This document shows positions 35,601 to 43,545 of a DNA stretch of 64,000 nucleotides, piece by piece (within the stretch, counting starts at the first letter, position 1; every line of letters begins with the position of its first letter). The position numbers and the translations under genes were made by a program. Source of the DNA: Devosia sp. (lineage in GTDB: Bacteria > Pseudomonadota > Alphaproteobacteria > Rhizobiales > Devosiaceae); contig NZ_CP075529.1 of assembly GCF_025809055.1 (NCBI RefSeq), positions 3,025,501 to 3,089,500 of the forward strand, given 5' to 3'. A model generated the notes under the pieces. It was not told the origin of the DNA, made no database searches, and saw nothing but the letters and a program-made list of their open reading frames with translations.

Positions 35601-36283
35601 GCGATGATGGAGAGGCGCCCGGCAATGTCGCGGGTGACTTCGGCGGATTTCTTCGCCGGATCGAGACTGTGCGGATCGGTCCAGACCGCCTTGAGGCGCG
35701 CCTGAATGGCTGGATCGCGCAGGTCTTCCATCTCGATGCGGAAGCCCTGAGCATCGGGGAACTGGGCGTAATTCTTGCCCTGGCCGGAAAAATCGGCATA
35801 GAGCTCGATGACGTGACCGACATCGACGAGGATGACGAAGGGCGGATAGCCGTGTTCGACGGGCAAGTGGCGGGTGTAGTCGACGGCCTGGGTATAGGCG
35901 GCGCGCATGACCCGGTCCCAGCCGCGTGAGCCGCGCTTGGCGTGGCCCAGCTTGCGGCTGCTGGCTTCCGAGCCAAACAGGCTCGCCTGGCGCTCGTCCT
36001 CGGCCTGGCGGCGGGCGGATTGCTTGGCTTCGAGCACGAAAGCGCCGCGCTTGTAGCAATCGACATAGAGCTTGGTGGTCGTGCCATCGGGGTGGCGATA
36101 GTCGAGGCTGCGCTCGAAGACGTAGTCGTTGCGGGCGTTGGCCTCCTGGCTCATGACCGGACGAGGGACGCCCAGCACGTCGCACAGGCCGGAAATGAAA
36201 AGCTGATAATTGGCACGCTCGGAGCCGCCCGAAGCTGTTGCCTCCGCTATCAGTTCTTCAAGCGGTTCCACGCCCGACCTCAC
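32672..36283 (-). CDS. Fused restriction-methyltransferase, type IIG/IIL (MmeI-like)
   Basis: A 1203-residue protein. The N-terminal part resembles a PD-(D/E)xK nuclease module, with YVDCYKRGAFVLEAKQS giving Glu85-Ala-Lys87. A helical linker leads to an N6-adenine methyltransferase core: motif I LDPACGTGNF (Asp421-Gly427) and motif IV NPPF (Asn585-Phe588). The region after the core (about residues 590-930, bases 33480-34520) is the likely target-recognition domain and is visibly more AT-rich than both flanks. The GTG start at 36283 follows GGGGGAA. There is no separate specificity or restriction gene. DISARM and BREX methylases are similar in size, but none of their partner genes is present. 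Acquisition or exchange of the specificity region is likely. Confidence 0.85.
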   Translation of the reverse strand: MRSGVEPLEELIAEATASGGSERANYQLFISGLCDVLGVPRPVMSQEANARNDYVFERSLDYRHPDGTTTKLYVDCYKRGAFVLEAKQSARRQAEDERQASLFGSEASSRKLGHAKRGSRGWDRVMRAAYTQAVDYTRHLPVEHGYPPFVILVDVGHVIELYADFSGQGKNYAQFPDAQGFRIEMEDLRDPAIQARLKAVWTDPHSLDPAKKSAEVTRDIAGRLSIIAKRLEGKHDARDVAEFLMRCLFTMFAEDVGLLPENIMVEMLEKLVDDPAAFPRAMETLWATMNAGGFDQRTFKSIKRFNGGLFANPTALPLAPEDIHELLVAARMDWRDVEPAIFGTLLERALDPRERSKLGAHYTPRAYVERLVVPTIIEPLRADWDKVQATIEEALKNGDPAAALARAKAFHHELCTIRVLDPACGTGNFLYVSLELLKKLEGEVLAAIDSLGEDQSRLMMEGETVSPRQFYGLELNPRAVPIADLVLWIGYLKWQLRTSGLSSISEPVLHAYGTIRQQDAILAHDGAELVRDDDGKPVTRWDGVTRMVNPITGELVPDPEARIELYSYKNPRPAEWPEVEFIVGNPPFIGSRAMRDELGDGYVEAIAVARPNVGMGADFVMHFWDAAAQRLTRNPTRSAYRGLRRFGFITTNSITQIFSRRVLERWTSARTPVSIVFAVADHPWMKASDKAAVRISMTVAARGKADGILVKVKREVGLETDTPFIEVTQGQGRINAKLELGIDVSDARPLIACETIAFQGCKLVGSGFKVSRAEREELLHVGAFPRSRLPKYVGGLDLLRRDRDEFVIDTFGLSRSDLIEYPIIEQRLLTMVKPERDEVRRDGHRDRWWIFGEPRPAMREALKNLTRYFATSEVSHHRVFSAMQWPDTLLDGSAIVIAVSDFAIASILSSKTHVAWSLALGGRLEDRPRYQNNNIFNPFPFPDFSTNPTIQSRLAELGERLDAFRKERLAAHDFLTMTGLYNVLERVRELDWKAGPGRHGESAAQIEPLTDKERDIYDAGHIAILKDIHDEIDTLVFAAYGWSDLTPRLVGRPGATTPSPYKTDDQLEAEEELLTRLVALNQERAAEEARGLVRWLRPDYQEPKLGHKVARPDGVQQEADLAILPVSDKPKWPASDTEQINILVDLLRKAPAPVPPETLAATFDGRNTPKRRDRVASLLETLTTIGLARSGRVEGESRYFIPR

Positions 36284-36366
36284 CGGTATTCCCCCAAAAC
36301 CACGCTGCCTTCTGGGTGGTTAACGTAATGCTAACCCTGAAAAAAGGCATGTCGTAGTGTTGAAAC

Positions 36367-36393
36367 AAAAAAGCCGCCTTGCGGCGGCTTTTT
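36367..36393. terminator. Bidirectional intrinsic terminator after the cold-shock gene
   Basis: AAGCCGCC-TTGC-GGCGGCTT (36371-36390) is preceded by AAAA and followed by TTT, so it works in both directions in principle. It lies 24 bases past the cold-shock gene stop on the minus strand and upstream of the methyltransferase gene. Confidence 0.9.
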
Positions 36394-36416
36394 CGAAGAT
36401 CAGCGATTGGGATCGC

Positions 36417-36632
36417 TCACTTCACCAGCGACAGGTTGACGGCGGATTCACGGCCGTCGCGGCCGGTTTCGACTTCGTAGGAAACCTTGTCGTTTTCATA
36501 CAGGCCATCAATGCCCGAACGCTGCACGGCGGAGATGTGGACGAAGTGGTCCTTGCCGCCGGTCTCGGGGGTGATGAAGCCGAAGCCCTTGGTGGTGTTG
36601 AAGAATTTCACGGTGCCAGTGATGGTGGCCAT
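36417..36632 (-). CDS. Cold-shock domain protein (CspA family)
   Basis: A 71-residue single cold-shock domain that binds single-stranded RNA and DNA. RNP1 is KGFGFITP and RNP2 is HFVHISAV. The start at 36632 (MATITGTVKFFN) is fixed by the family. A 5' leader may be present, since there is a clear AT-richer stretch at 36633-36660, but no structure was assigned. It has its own strong terminator. Confidence 0.95.
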   Translation of the reverse strand: MATITGTVKFFNTTKGFGFITPETGGKDHFVHISAVQRSGIDGLYENDKVSYEVETGRDGRESAVNLSLVK

Positions 36633-37145
36633 GATTGTGTTCCTATTTTTAAGCTCGAAGCCGAAGCAGGACGAGCGTTTCCCTACGCGACATGCAAAAG
36701 GGCCGACGAACGTTCGCAAGTTGCATCAGTGAGCCAGGAACCGGAAATGACCGGCAGAGGCAGCCGACTTAGGCTGAAAACGTATGGGGGCCTTGTGCCA
36801 GACAATGGTGTCCAGAGCAAGGCGGGATTTTTCCGGGGCGGCGGATTCCCGCTGTCGCGGGAATGACATGGTGGGGCGGGGTGGGGACCGGCGTCGGATG
36901 TCGCCGAATTGGTCTTGCCGGGGAGAGAGCCCGAAGATCGGGGCGCTCGTCACCCCCTCCCGGCCTCCCCCTTCAAGGGGGAGGTGTGGTCTTGTGCGTG
37001 GGCGTGTTTCTGCCCCATGCGGAGGCGATGCCGCTGCCTGCCAACTCGCCCCTGCGCGCCAACCTCGCCCTGCGAGCGTAGCTCTCCGGGCCTGACAGCC
37101 TAAAATCGCTCCACTCGAGCGATTTTGCGCCACAGGCGCCGGCTG
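36633..37145. other. Intergenic region made largely of repeats
   Basis: About 510 bases between the cold-shock gene and lepA. It includes the palindromes ATTCCCGC-TGTC-GCGGGAAT (36845-36864) and CCTCCCCC...GGGGGAGG (36964-36984), and the 56-bp repeat copy at 37073-37126. No coding sequence could be supported. Confidence 0.7.
37073..37126. repeat. 56-bp palindrome-containing repeat, copy C
   Basis: Starts CGAGCGTAGCTCTC like copy B at 4553 and ends in the palindrome AAAATCGCTCC-ACT-CGAGCGATTTT. It lies next to the lepA stop codon, as copies A and B lie next to gene ends. It is the most diverged of the three copies. Confidence 0.75.
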
Positions 37146-38951
37146 TCAGTCATCACCCATCTTCAGCGCCTTGATGAAGGCTTCCTGGGGGATTTCGACG
37201 CTGCCGAACTGGCGCATGCGGGCCTTGCCCTTTTTCTGCTTTTCCAGGAGCTTGCGCTTGCGCGTGGCGTCGCCGCCATAGCATTTGGCGGTCACGTCCT
37301 TGCGCATGGCGCGCACCGTCTCGCGGGCGATGATCTTGCCGCCAATGGCCGCCTGGATGGGAATGACGAAGAGGTGCGGCGGGATCAGCTCCTTGAGCTT
37401 TTCGCACATGACGCGGCCGCGCGTTTCCGCCACCGAGCGATGCACGAGCATGGAGAGCGCGTCGACCGGCTCGGCATTGACCAGGATCGAGAGTTTGACA
37501 AGGTCTCCCTCGCGGTGCTCGGCGAGCTGGTAGTCGAAGCTGGCATAGCCCTTGGAAATCGACTTGAGGCGATCGTAGAAATCGAACACCACCTCGTTGA
37601 GCGGCAATTCGTATTCCACCATGGCGCGCTGGCCGACATAGGAGAGGTTCTTCTGGATGCCGCGGCGGTCCTGGCAGAGTTTGAGGATCGCGCCGAGATA
37701 TTCGTCGGGCGTCAGAATCGTCGCCTTGATCCACGGCTCGCGGATCTCTTCGATCTTCATCACATCCGGCAGGTCGGCCGGATTGTGCAGGTGCATGGTC
37801 TCGCCATTGGTGAGCGCGACCTCATAGACCACCGATGGCGCAGTGGCGATGAGATCGAGATCGAATTCGCGGGAGAGCCGCTCCTGGATGATTTCGAGAT
37901 GCAGGAGGCCCAGGAAGCCGCAGCGGAAGCCGAAGCCGAGGGCGGCGCTGGTTTCCATCTCGAAGGAGAAGCTGGCATCGTTCAGCCGCAGCTTGCCCAT
38001 GGCGGCGCGCAGCTCGTCGAAGTCAGAGGCATCGACCGGGAAGAGGCCGCAGAACACCACAGGCTGGGCCGGGCGGAAGCCGGGCAGCGCGGTGGCGGTG
38101 GGCTTCTTGTCCTCGGTGATGGTGTCGCCGACATTGGTATCGGCCACTTCCTTGATCGAGGCGGTGAAGACGCCCAGTTCGCCCGGCGTCAGTTCCTTGA
38201 CCTCGACCAGCTTGGGGGTCTGCACGGCAACGCGATCGAGCTCATAGACGGCGCCCGAGGCCATCATGCGGATTTTCTGGCCGCGTCTCATCACCCCGTC
38301 GATGATGCGCACAAGCACGACGACGCCGAGATAGGTGTCGTACCAGCTGTCGACCAGCAGCGCCTTGAGTGGCGCGGTGATGTCGCCCTGGGGCGCGGGC
38401 AGGCGGGTGACGATGGCTTCGAGCACATTGTCGATCCCCAGGCCCGTCTTGGCCGAAATTTCCACCGCCTCGGACGCATCGATGCCGATGACGTCCTCGA
38501 TCTGCGCCTTGACGCGCGGAATATCGGCGGCGGGCAGATCGACCTTGTTGAGGACCGGGACGATCTCGTGATTGGCGTCGAGCGCGTGATAGACATTGGC
38601 CAGGGTCTGCGCCTCGACACCCTGGGAGGCATCGACGACGAGCAGAGAGCCTTCCACGGCCGACATCGAGCGGCTGACCTCATAGGCGAAGTCGACATGG
38701 CCGGGCGTGTCGATGAGGTTGAGCAGATAGTCCTGCCCATCCTTGGCGGTATATTTGAGGCGCACGGTCTGCGCCTTGATGGTGATGCCGCGCTCGCGCT
38801 CGATATCCATCGAGTCGAGGACCTGTTCCTTCATCTCGCGCAGGTCGAGCCCGCCCGTCATCTGGATCAGGCGATCGGCGAGCGTGGATTTGCCATGGTC
38901 GATATGGGCGACGATGGAGAAATTGCGGATATTGGCGAGAGGCGTTGTCAT
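37146..38951 (-). CDS. lepA: Elongation factor 4 (LepA)
   Basis: A 601-residue ribosome-dependent translational GTPase that back-translocates stalled ribosomes. The G1 motif is AHIDHGKSTL near residue 16, followed by G2 in RERGITIKAQTV, G3 DTPGHVDF and G4 NKVDLP. The LepA-specific C-terminal domain ends KKGKARMRQFGSVEIPQEAF. Length and domain order are standard. It is divergent from the extensin-family gene and appears to be transcribed alone here. Confidence 0.98.
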   Translation of the reverse strand: MTTPLANIRNFSIVAHIDHGKSTLADRLIQMTGGLDLREMKEQVLDSMDIERERGITIKAQTVRLKYTAKDGQDYLLNLIDTPGHVDFAYEVSRSMSAVEGSLLVVDASQGVEAQTLANVYHALDANHEIVPVLNKVDLPAADIPRVKAQIEDVIGIDASEAVEISAKTGLGIDNVLEAIVTRLPAPQGDITAPLKALLVDSWYDTYLGVVVLVRIIDGVMRRGQKIRMMASGAVYELDRVAVQTPKLVEVKELTPGELGVFTASIKEVADTNVGDTITEDKKPTATALPGFRPAQPVVFCGLFPVDASDFDELRAAMGKLRLNDASFSFEMETSAALGFGFRCGFLGLLHLEIIQERLSREFDLDLIATAPSVVYEVALTNGETMHLHNPADLPDVMKIEEIREPWIKATILTPDEYLGAILKLCQDRRGIQKNLSYVGQRAMVEYELPLNEVVFDFYDRLKSISKGYASFDYQLAEHREGDLVKLSILVNAEPVDALSMLVHRSVAETRGRVMCEKLKELIPPHLFVIPIQAAIGGKIIARETVRAMRKDVTAKCYGGDATRKRKLLEKQKKGKARMRQFGSVEIPQEAFIKALKMGDD

Positions 38952-39035
38952 GGCGCGCTGATAGCAGAAGCCGCGGAGCCGAGAAAGATGGTTTCCCGCT
39001 CCTTAACAGCGGCATTTGGCAACGGATGGCAGCGA

Positions 39036-40094
39036 ATGGGCGTTGTCATGGCTATGCGTACCCTTCTGCCGGCCCTGACCGCCCTGTTCCTCGTCACCAC
39101 GCCCGTCGCGGCGCAGGACTTTTTCGGATCCTTCGAGGACTTCGTCGAAGAGCTTTTGCCCCAGCGGCAGGCGCCCGAACGGCCGCGCCCGGCTCCGGTG
39201 CCCGCAGCGCCTGACCCGGCCGATGAGGCGGGAGCAGAGGACGCCGATCCCCCGCCCATGCCCCGGCCGCGGCCCGTGGGACTGGGCGAGGATGGCGATG
39301 CCGCCGAAATGCCCGAGGACGAGCCGAATCCGCCCCCGCCTGTAGCGGAACCGCCACCGCCGATACCGGACCCGCCGGGCGAGGCGCTGGACGACGCGGA
39401 CGCGGGCGTTGACGGCGATATTCCATTGCCGCAGGAGCGGCCGGACGTTTCCCCCGAGCCACCGGCCAGCCCGGCGGCGGAGGAAGCCGAGGCAGAGCCC
39501 GCCGCGCCATCCGGACCCACAGCAGTGCCCGGCCGCATCTACCAGACGGCCTGTCCGGCGCTGCTCAGCGGCACGGTTGTGGGTGAAATGGTCGCGCCCA
39601 TTGCCGAGGGCATCTGCGGCGAACGCTCGCCACTGGTGATCACGGCAGTGCGGGTCAATGGCCACGAAATCGGCTTCTCAAGCCCGGTGACCACCAATTG
39701 CGCCATGGCCGGGGCCCTGGCCGACTGGGTTGGTGAGGTCGATGCCTATGCCAATGCGGTGCTCGACAGCCCGGTCGCGAGCCTTGGCACCGGCACCTCG
39801 ATGATGTGCCGCAATCGCTACAGCGCCGCCGATGGCTTCGTGTCCGAGCACGGCTTTGCCAATGCGCTGGACGTTGTGGGGTTTACCCTGGCGGATGGCA
39901 GCAGCATCAATGTCGAAAGCGACTGGCTGCCCGCGGCCGCGCCGGAGGGACGCCTGCTGCGCCAGGCGCATGGCGCTGCCTGCGGGCGCTTCACCACGGT
40001 GCTGGGCCCGGAAGCCAATGCCGATCACGAGGATCATTTCCACGTCGATCTCGGCTGTCACGGCCAGACCTGCACGGCGCAGATCTGCGAATAG
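39036..40094 (+). CDS. Extensin-family secreted protein with Pro-rich linker
   Basis: About 352 residues. A signal peptide (MRTLLPALTALFLVTTPVAAQ) is followed by a long Pro/Glu/Asp-rich linker (about residues 50-165, PPPMPRPRP, PPPPVAEPPPPIPDPP). The C-terminal Extensin-like domain (PF06904 type) has YQTACPALLSG, AVRVNGHEIGFSSPVTTNCAMAG, SEHGFANALDVVGF and DHEDHFHVDLG. The HGxxNAxD and HFH motifs resemble metal-binding D,D-peptidase folds. Three in-frame ATGs exist (39036, 39048, 39054); the ribosome site is weak, so the start is uncertain. Confidence 0.85.
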   Translation: MGVVMAMRTLLPALTALFLVTTPVAAQDFFGSFEDFVEELLPQRQAPERPRPAPVPAAPDPADEAGAEDADPPPMPRPRPVGLGEDGDAAEMPEDEPNPPPPVAEPPPPIPDPPGEALDDADAGVDGDIPLPQERPDVSPEPPASPAAEEAEAEPAAPSGPTAVPGRIYQTACPALLSGTVVGEMVAPIAEGICGERSPLVITAVRVNGHEIGFSSPVTTNCAMAGALADWVGEVDAYANAVLDSPVASLGTGTSMMCRNRYSAADGFVSEHGFANALDVVGFTLADGSSINVESDWLPAAAPEGRLLRQAHGAACGRFTTVLGPEANADHEDHFHVDLGCHGQTCTAQICE

Positions 40095-40112
40095 GTGCCC
40101 GGCGCGGAGGCG

Positions 40113-40241
40113 TCAGGAACAGCGCGGGTGGTGGGTCGGCAGATCGGCCCATTCGCGCAGGCTGAGGCAATCGGGATGCGGGGTGTGCCGGCTCGGCGCC
40201 GAAAGGCGCAGCCAGCCCAGAAGGCGGGTCAGCAAAGACAT
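40113..40241 (-). CDS. Small basic protein, 42 residues
   Basis: A short gene with a good ribosome site (AGGAG 8 bases before the ATG at 40241). The product begins MSLLTRLLGWLRLSAPSRH and ends with CLSLREWADLPTHHP. It looks like small rhizobial proteins with an amphipathic start and a WADLPxHHP tail, which are often encoded near DUF1127 genes. It is divergent from the LysR gene. The function is unknown. Confidence 0.6.
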   Translation of the reverse strand: MSLLTRLLGWLRLSAPSRHTPHPDCLSLREWADLPTHHPRCS

Positions 40242-40322
40242 TTTCTGTCTCCTATCGGGATGAATTGGCCTTAGTTTGCGCGCCCAGGCGGCACTCCGCA
40301 ATGGACAAGGCTTGAGAATCGC

Positions 40323-40337
40323 TATAGAAAATCTATA
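40323..40337. promoter_or_regulatory. Perfect palindrome overlapping the LysR start codon
   Basis: TATAGA-AAA-TCTATA is a 15-bp perfect dyad, and its last base is the A of the ATG at 40337. It probably serves as operator and perhaps as part of the promoter in the short gap between the LysR gene and the divergent small gene. The downstream gene has no Shine-Dalgarno sequence. Confidence 0.6.
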
Positions 40338-41269
40338 TGAGCAATCCCTTTCCCATCCCCCTCAATGCGCTGCGGGCGATCGAGATCGTGGCCCGGCGCG
40401 GGGCGCTGGCGCCGGCGGCTGAAGAGCTGGGCGTGACCATCGGTGCGGTCAGCCAGCACCTGAGGCGGGCCGAGGACCGGTTGGGCATGGAATTGTTTGC
40501 CCGCACTGCACAGGGCCTGAAACCGCTGCCGGCGCTGGCACAGGTGCTGCCGCAACTTTCTGCCGGGTTTGCGCAATTGCAGGATGGGCTGGCCGGGCTG
40601 ACCGGCGCCCATGAGGGCGTGCTCAATGTGACGGTGGGCAGCGTCTTCGCCTCGCGCTGGCTGATCTGGCGGGTCAACAAGTTCTCCACCCTGCATCCGG
40701 GCCTCGAAGTGCGGTTGACGGTGACGGCCGCCATGCTCGACCTGGGCCGGCCCGATATCGATTGCGGCATTCGCTATGGCGACGGGGATTGGCCCGGCAC
40801 GGCGGTGACGCTGATCGGCGGACGGCAGTTTCAGCCGGTTTGCTCGCCGCTCCTGCTCGACCGGGTCAAAAGCCCGGCCGACCTGGCCAGGGTCCCGGTG
40901 ATCGAGGATCGCACCTCCATGCTCGACTGGCCGGCCTGGCTGGCCAAGGCCGGGCTCGATCCGGCAATGGCCCTGCATGGGCCGCTTTATTCGGATGCCT
41001 CGCTGGCCTTCGACGCGGCAATTGCCGGGCAGGGCGTGCTGCTGGCCGCCGACATGATGACCGCCGATGCCGTCAGCGACGGCCGGCTGGTCCGCCCCTT
41101 CGATTGCCCGGTAGAGGGCGCGCACGGCTATTTCCTCGCCACCGCGCGGGGACGGCGCGAGGCCAGGAAGCTGACCCTGTTCCGTCAGTGGCTGGCCGAG
41201 GAGGTGCCGGCAAGCGTGCTGGGCTATGTGCATCAAAACAGCCTGATCGCGGCCGGGTCCCAGACCTGA
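40337..41269 (+). CDS. LysR family transcriptional regulator (GcvA-like)
   Basis: A 310-residue regulator with an N-terminal HTH (IPLNALRAIEIVARRGALAPAAEELGVTIGAVSQHLRRAEDRLG) typical of the GcvA branch and a C-terminal effector domain. A perfect palindrome runs up to the start codon, so the mRNA may be leaderless or the gene autoregulated. It is followed on the same strand by the DadA-like gene 113 bases later, a possible target. Confidence 0.9.
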   Translation: MSNPFPIPLNALRAIEIVARRGALAPAAEELGVTIGAVSQHLRRAEDRLGMELFARTAQGLKPLPALAQVLPQLSAGFAQLQDGLAGLTGAHEGVLNVTVGSVFASRWLIWRVNKFSTLHPGLEVRLTVTAAMLDLGRPDIDCGIRYGDGDWPGTAVTLIGGRQFQPVCSPLLLDRVKSPADLARVPVIEDRTSMLDWPAWLAKAGLDPAMALHGPLYSDASLAFDAAIAGQGVLLAADMMTADAVSDGRLVRPFDCPVEGAHGYFLATARGRREARKLTLFRQWLAEEVPASVLGYVHQNSLIAAGSQT

Positions 41270-41382
41270 TCCAAGACCTGGTCCGGGCGAGGGGGCGGCG
41301 GCAATGACGGATCGGCCCCTTTCCCAAAGGGTGCAAAGCCTTTAGCTTCTGACCAAATGGTAAAAATTCGCGGGGGTGCGCC

Positions 41383-42639
41383 ATGAACCATGATGCCATA
41401 GTCCTTGGAGCCGGAATCGTCGGCATCGCGACGGGTATTCACCTGCTGCGGCGCGGCCGTACCGTGCTGCTGGTGGACAAGAGCGAACCCGGACGCGAGA
41501 CCAGCTTCGGCAATGCCGGCATCATCCAGCGCGAGGGGGTCCGCCCGCACCCGTTTCCGCGCGACCTGCACACCCTGATCCAGGTGGGGCTGCATCTGTC
41601 CACCGCCGCCCGCTACGAGCCGCTGGCCCTGCCACGGCTGGCGCCGCCGCTGCTGCGCTATTGGTGGGAATCATCCCCCGACCATTACCGCAAAGTGGTG
41701 CAGAACTATGCGCCGCTGATCGGGCGCTCGATCATCACCCATGACGACCTGATCAAGGCTTCGGGGCCCGAAGCTGAGGCCCTGATCTCCCGCTATGGCT
41801 GGCACCTGGCCTTTCGCACGCCCGAAAAGCTGGAGCACGAAATCGCCAAGGCCAAGGGCGACCACGACCAGTTCGGCATCGGCTTTGAAGTGCTGGACTG
41901 GCCGGCGCTGAAAGCGGTGGAGCCTGCCCTGCTGGGTGGATTGGCCGGCGCCATCCACTGGACCGATCCCTGGACGGTGCGCGACCCGGGGGCTCTCGTG
42001 ACCCAGTATTTCCGCCTGTTCGAGAAACTGGGCGGGCAATTCCTGCGCGGCGCGGCCAGCGGGCTGACGCCGGACGGGCAGGGCTGGTCTGTGAGCGTCG
42101 ACGGCCAAAGCCATGCAGCGCGTCAGGCGGTTATCGCGCTCGGGCCCTGGGCCCCGGACGTGCTGGAGCCGCTGGGCTATCGTCTGCCGCTTTTCGTCAA
42201 ACGCGGCTATCACATGCATTACCACAAGGCCGAAGCCGCGGCGCTCAACCATCTGCTGCTCGACCCGGAAGTGGGCTATGCCATGGCCCCAATGGAGCGC
42301 GGCATCCGCATCACCACCGGGGCCGAATTTGCCGAACGCGATGCCGCGCCGACGCCGATCCAGTTGGGCAAGGCCGAGGACGCCGCGCGCCAGCTGTTCC
42401 CGCTGGGCGAGCGGGTCGACCCCGAGCCTTGGAAGGGAGCGCGGCCCTGCACGCCCGATATGATGCCGATCATCTCCAAGGCCCCCCGGCATGACGGACT
42501 GTTCGTCGGCATTGGCCACGCCCATCATGGCTTTACGCTTGGCCCGGCCACCGGGGAACTCCTGGCGCAGGCCATGACCGGCGAGGCGACCGCCATCGAC
42601 ATCAAGCCGTTCCGGATGGAGCGGTTCATGGGCGGTTAG
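41383..42639 (+). CDS. FAD-dependent oxidoreductase, D-amino-acid dehydrogenase type
   Basis: A 418-residue flavoprotein of the DAO family. The N-terminal dinucleotide motif is AIVLGAGIVGIATGIHLLRRG, followed by the Glu-Arg/Thr-Ser FAD signature GRETSFGNAGI. The C-terminal FAD contact is GIGHAHHGFTLGPATGEL. It resembles DadA, which oxidises D-amino acids to keto acids at the membrane. GGGGGTG precedes the ATG. It follows a LysR regulator and precedes a DUF1905 gene. Confidence 0.88.
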   Translation: MNHDAIVLGAGIVGIATGIHLLRRGRTVLLVDKSEPGRETSFGNAGIIQREGVRPHPFPRDLHTLIQVGLHLSTAARYEPLALPRLAPPLLRYWWESSPDHYRKVVQNYAPLIGRSIITHDDLIKASGPEAEALISRYGWHLAFRTPEKLEHEIAKAKGDHDQFGIGFEVLDWPALKAVEPALLGGLAGAIHWTDPWTVRDPGALVTQYFRLFEKLGGQFLRGAASGLTPDGQGWSVSVDGQSHAARQAVIALGPWAPDVLEPLGYRLPLFVKRGYHMHYHKAEAAALNHLLLDPEVGYAMAPMERGIRITTGAEFAERDAAPTPIQLGKAEDAARQLFPLGERVDPEPWKGARPCTPDMMPIISKAPRHDGLFVGIGHAHHGFTLGPATGELLAQAMTGEATAIDIKPFRMERFMGG

Positions 42640-42646
42640 AACAGGG

Positions 42647-42955
42647 ATGGGGCCCTTTTCGTTCGCGGCGAAGGTTGTTTACTGGCGCGGGCCGGCCCCG
42701 TTTATTTTCGCGGCGGTGCCATCCGATATCGGCGCACAAATCCAGGCGGTGTCCAATACGGTCAGCTATGGCTGGGGCTGCATAGCGGTCGAGGCGCAAA
42801 TCGGCGGGCACGGTTTTACGACGGCGCTGATCCCCAGGGATGGGAGCTACCTGCTGCCGCTCAAGGTTGCCGTGCGGCAGAAACTGCCGCCGATCGAGAT
42901 CGGCGACAGCGTCGATGTGGTCATGCAGTTCGCGGCCAAAATGCCTCCGCTATGA
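42647..42955 (+). CDS. DUF1905 domain protein
   Basis: A 102-residue small beta-rich protein. Features of the family are FAAKVVYWRGPAPFIFAAVP near the start, SYGWGCIAVEAQIGG in the middle, and KLPPIEIGDSVDVVM at the end. Its function is not known. It starts 8 bases after the DadA-like gene and ends with a 6-base tail-to-tail overlap with the SCO gene. Confidence 0.85.
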   Translation: MGPFSFAAKVVYWRGPAPFIFAAVPSDIGAQIQAVSNTVSYGWGCIAVEAQIGGHGFTTALIPRDGSYLLPLKVAVRQKLPPIEIGDSVDVVMQFAAKMPPL

Positions 42956-43543
42956 GGCCAGCAGCCGCCGGAGCTTGGCGATCGCGGTGTCGGATGACTC
43001 GCGATAGGCGATGGTGCCTTCGAATTCCCCCTCGGCATTGATCAGGAAGACCGAGGCGGTGTGGTCCATGGTGTAGTCGCCGTCTTCGAGCGGAACTTTC
43101 GCATAATAGGCACCCCAGGACTGCGCTGTCTTGGCGACCTCTTCCTCACTGCCGGTGACGCCGGTGACCCGGCCGGTCCAGCTGACATAATCGCCGATGA
43201 CCTCAGCTGTGTCGCGGCTCGGATCGACCGAGATGAACCAGGCGTTGAGATCCCTGGCCTCATCGCCCAGGGCCTCGTACCACGAGGCCATTTCGGCCAG
43301 CGAAGTGGGGCACACTTCCGGGCAATGGGTGAAGCCGAAGAACAGCATCGAGGGTTTGCCCTTAAGGCTGTCGTGGCTGAACGGTTCACCTTCGGCCGTG
43401 ACCAATTGGTAGTCGCCCTGACCCAGCGCGGCGACCTCGCCGGGGCGGGTCATGGTCGTATAGACGTAAAGCCCGGTGGCGCCGACGGCCGCGACGGCCA
43501 CCAGCGCCCAGAGCACCACGCGCAGGCCCTTGAGGCTGGCCAT
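42950..43543 (-). CDS. SCO family copper chaperone
   Basis: A 197-residue membrane-anchored periplasmic protein. One N-terminal transmembrane segment (GLRVVLWALVAVAAVGATGLYVYTT) is followed by a thioredoxin fold. The copper ligands are the CxxxC in THCPEVCPTS and the His in TMDHTASVFLI. Sco proteins deliver copper to cytochrome c oxidase. It follows the YcnI-PCuAC fusion gene with no gap, and the copper chemistry of both products agrees. Confidence 0.93.
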   Translation of the reverse strand: MASLKGLRVVLWALVAVAAVGATGLYVYTTMTRPGEVAALGQGDYQLVTAEGEPFSHDSLKGKPSMLFFGFTHCPEVCPTSLAEMASWYEALGDEARDLNAWFISVDPSRDTAEVIGDYVSWTGRVTGVTGSEEEVAKTAQSWGAYYAKVPLEDGDYTMDHTASVFLINAEGEFEGTIAYRESSDTAIAKLRRLLAS

Positions 43544-43545
43544 GC

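Noticed and set aside
32672..36283. BREX (PglX) or DISARM (DrmMI) system
   Set aside because: Only the methylase-like protein is present. No pglZ, brxC, drmA, drmB or similar genes lie on either side.
37125..39035. An open frame of over 600 codons upstream of and in frame with the extensin-family gene
   Set aside because: It is antisense to lepA, and its product has no recognisable domains. The extensin signal peptide fixes the real start near 39036.
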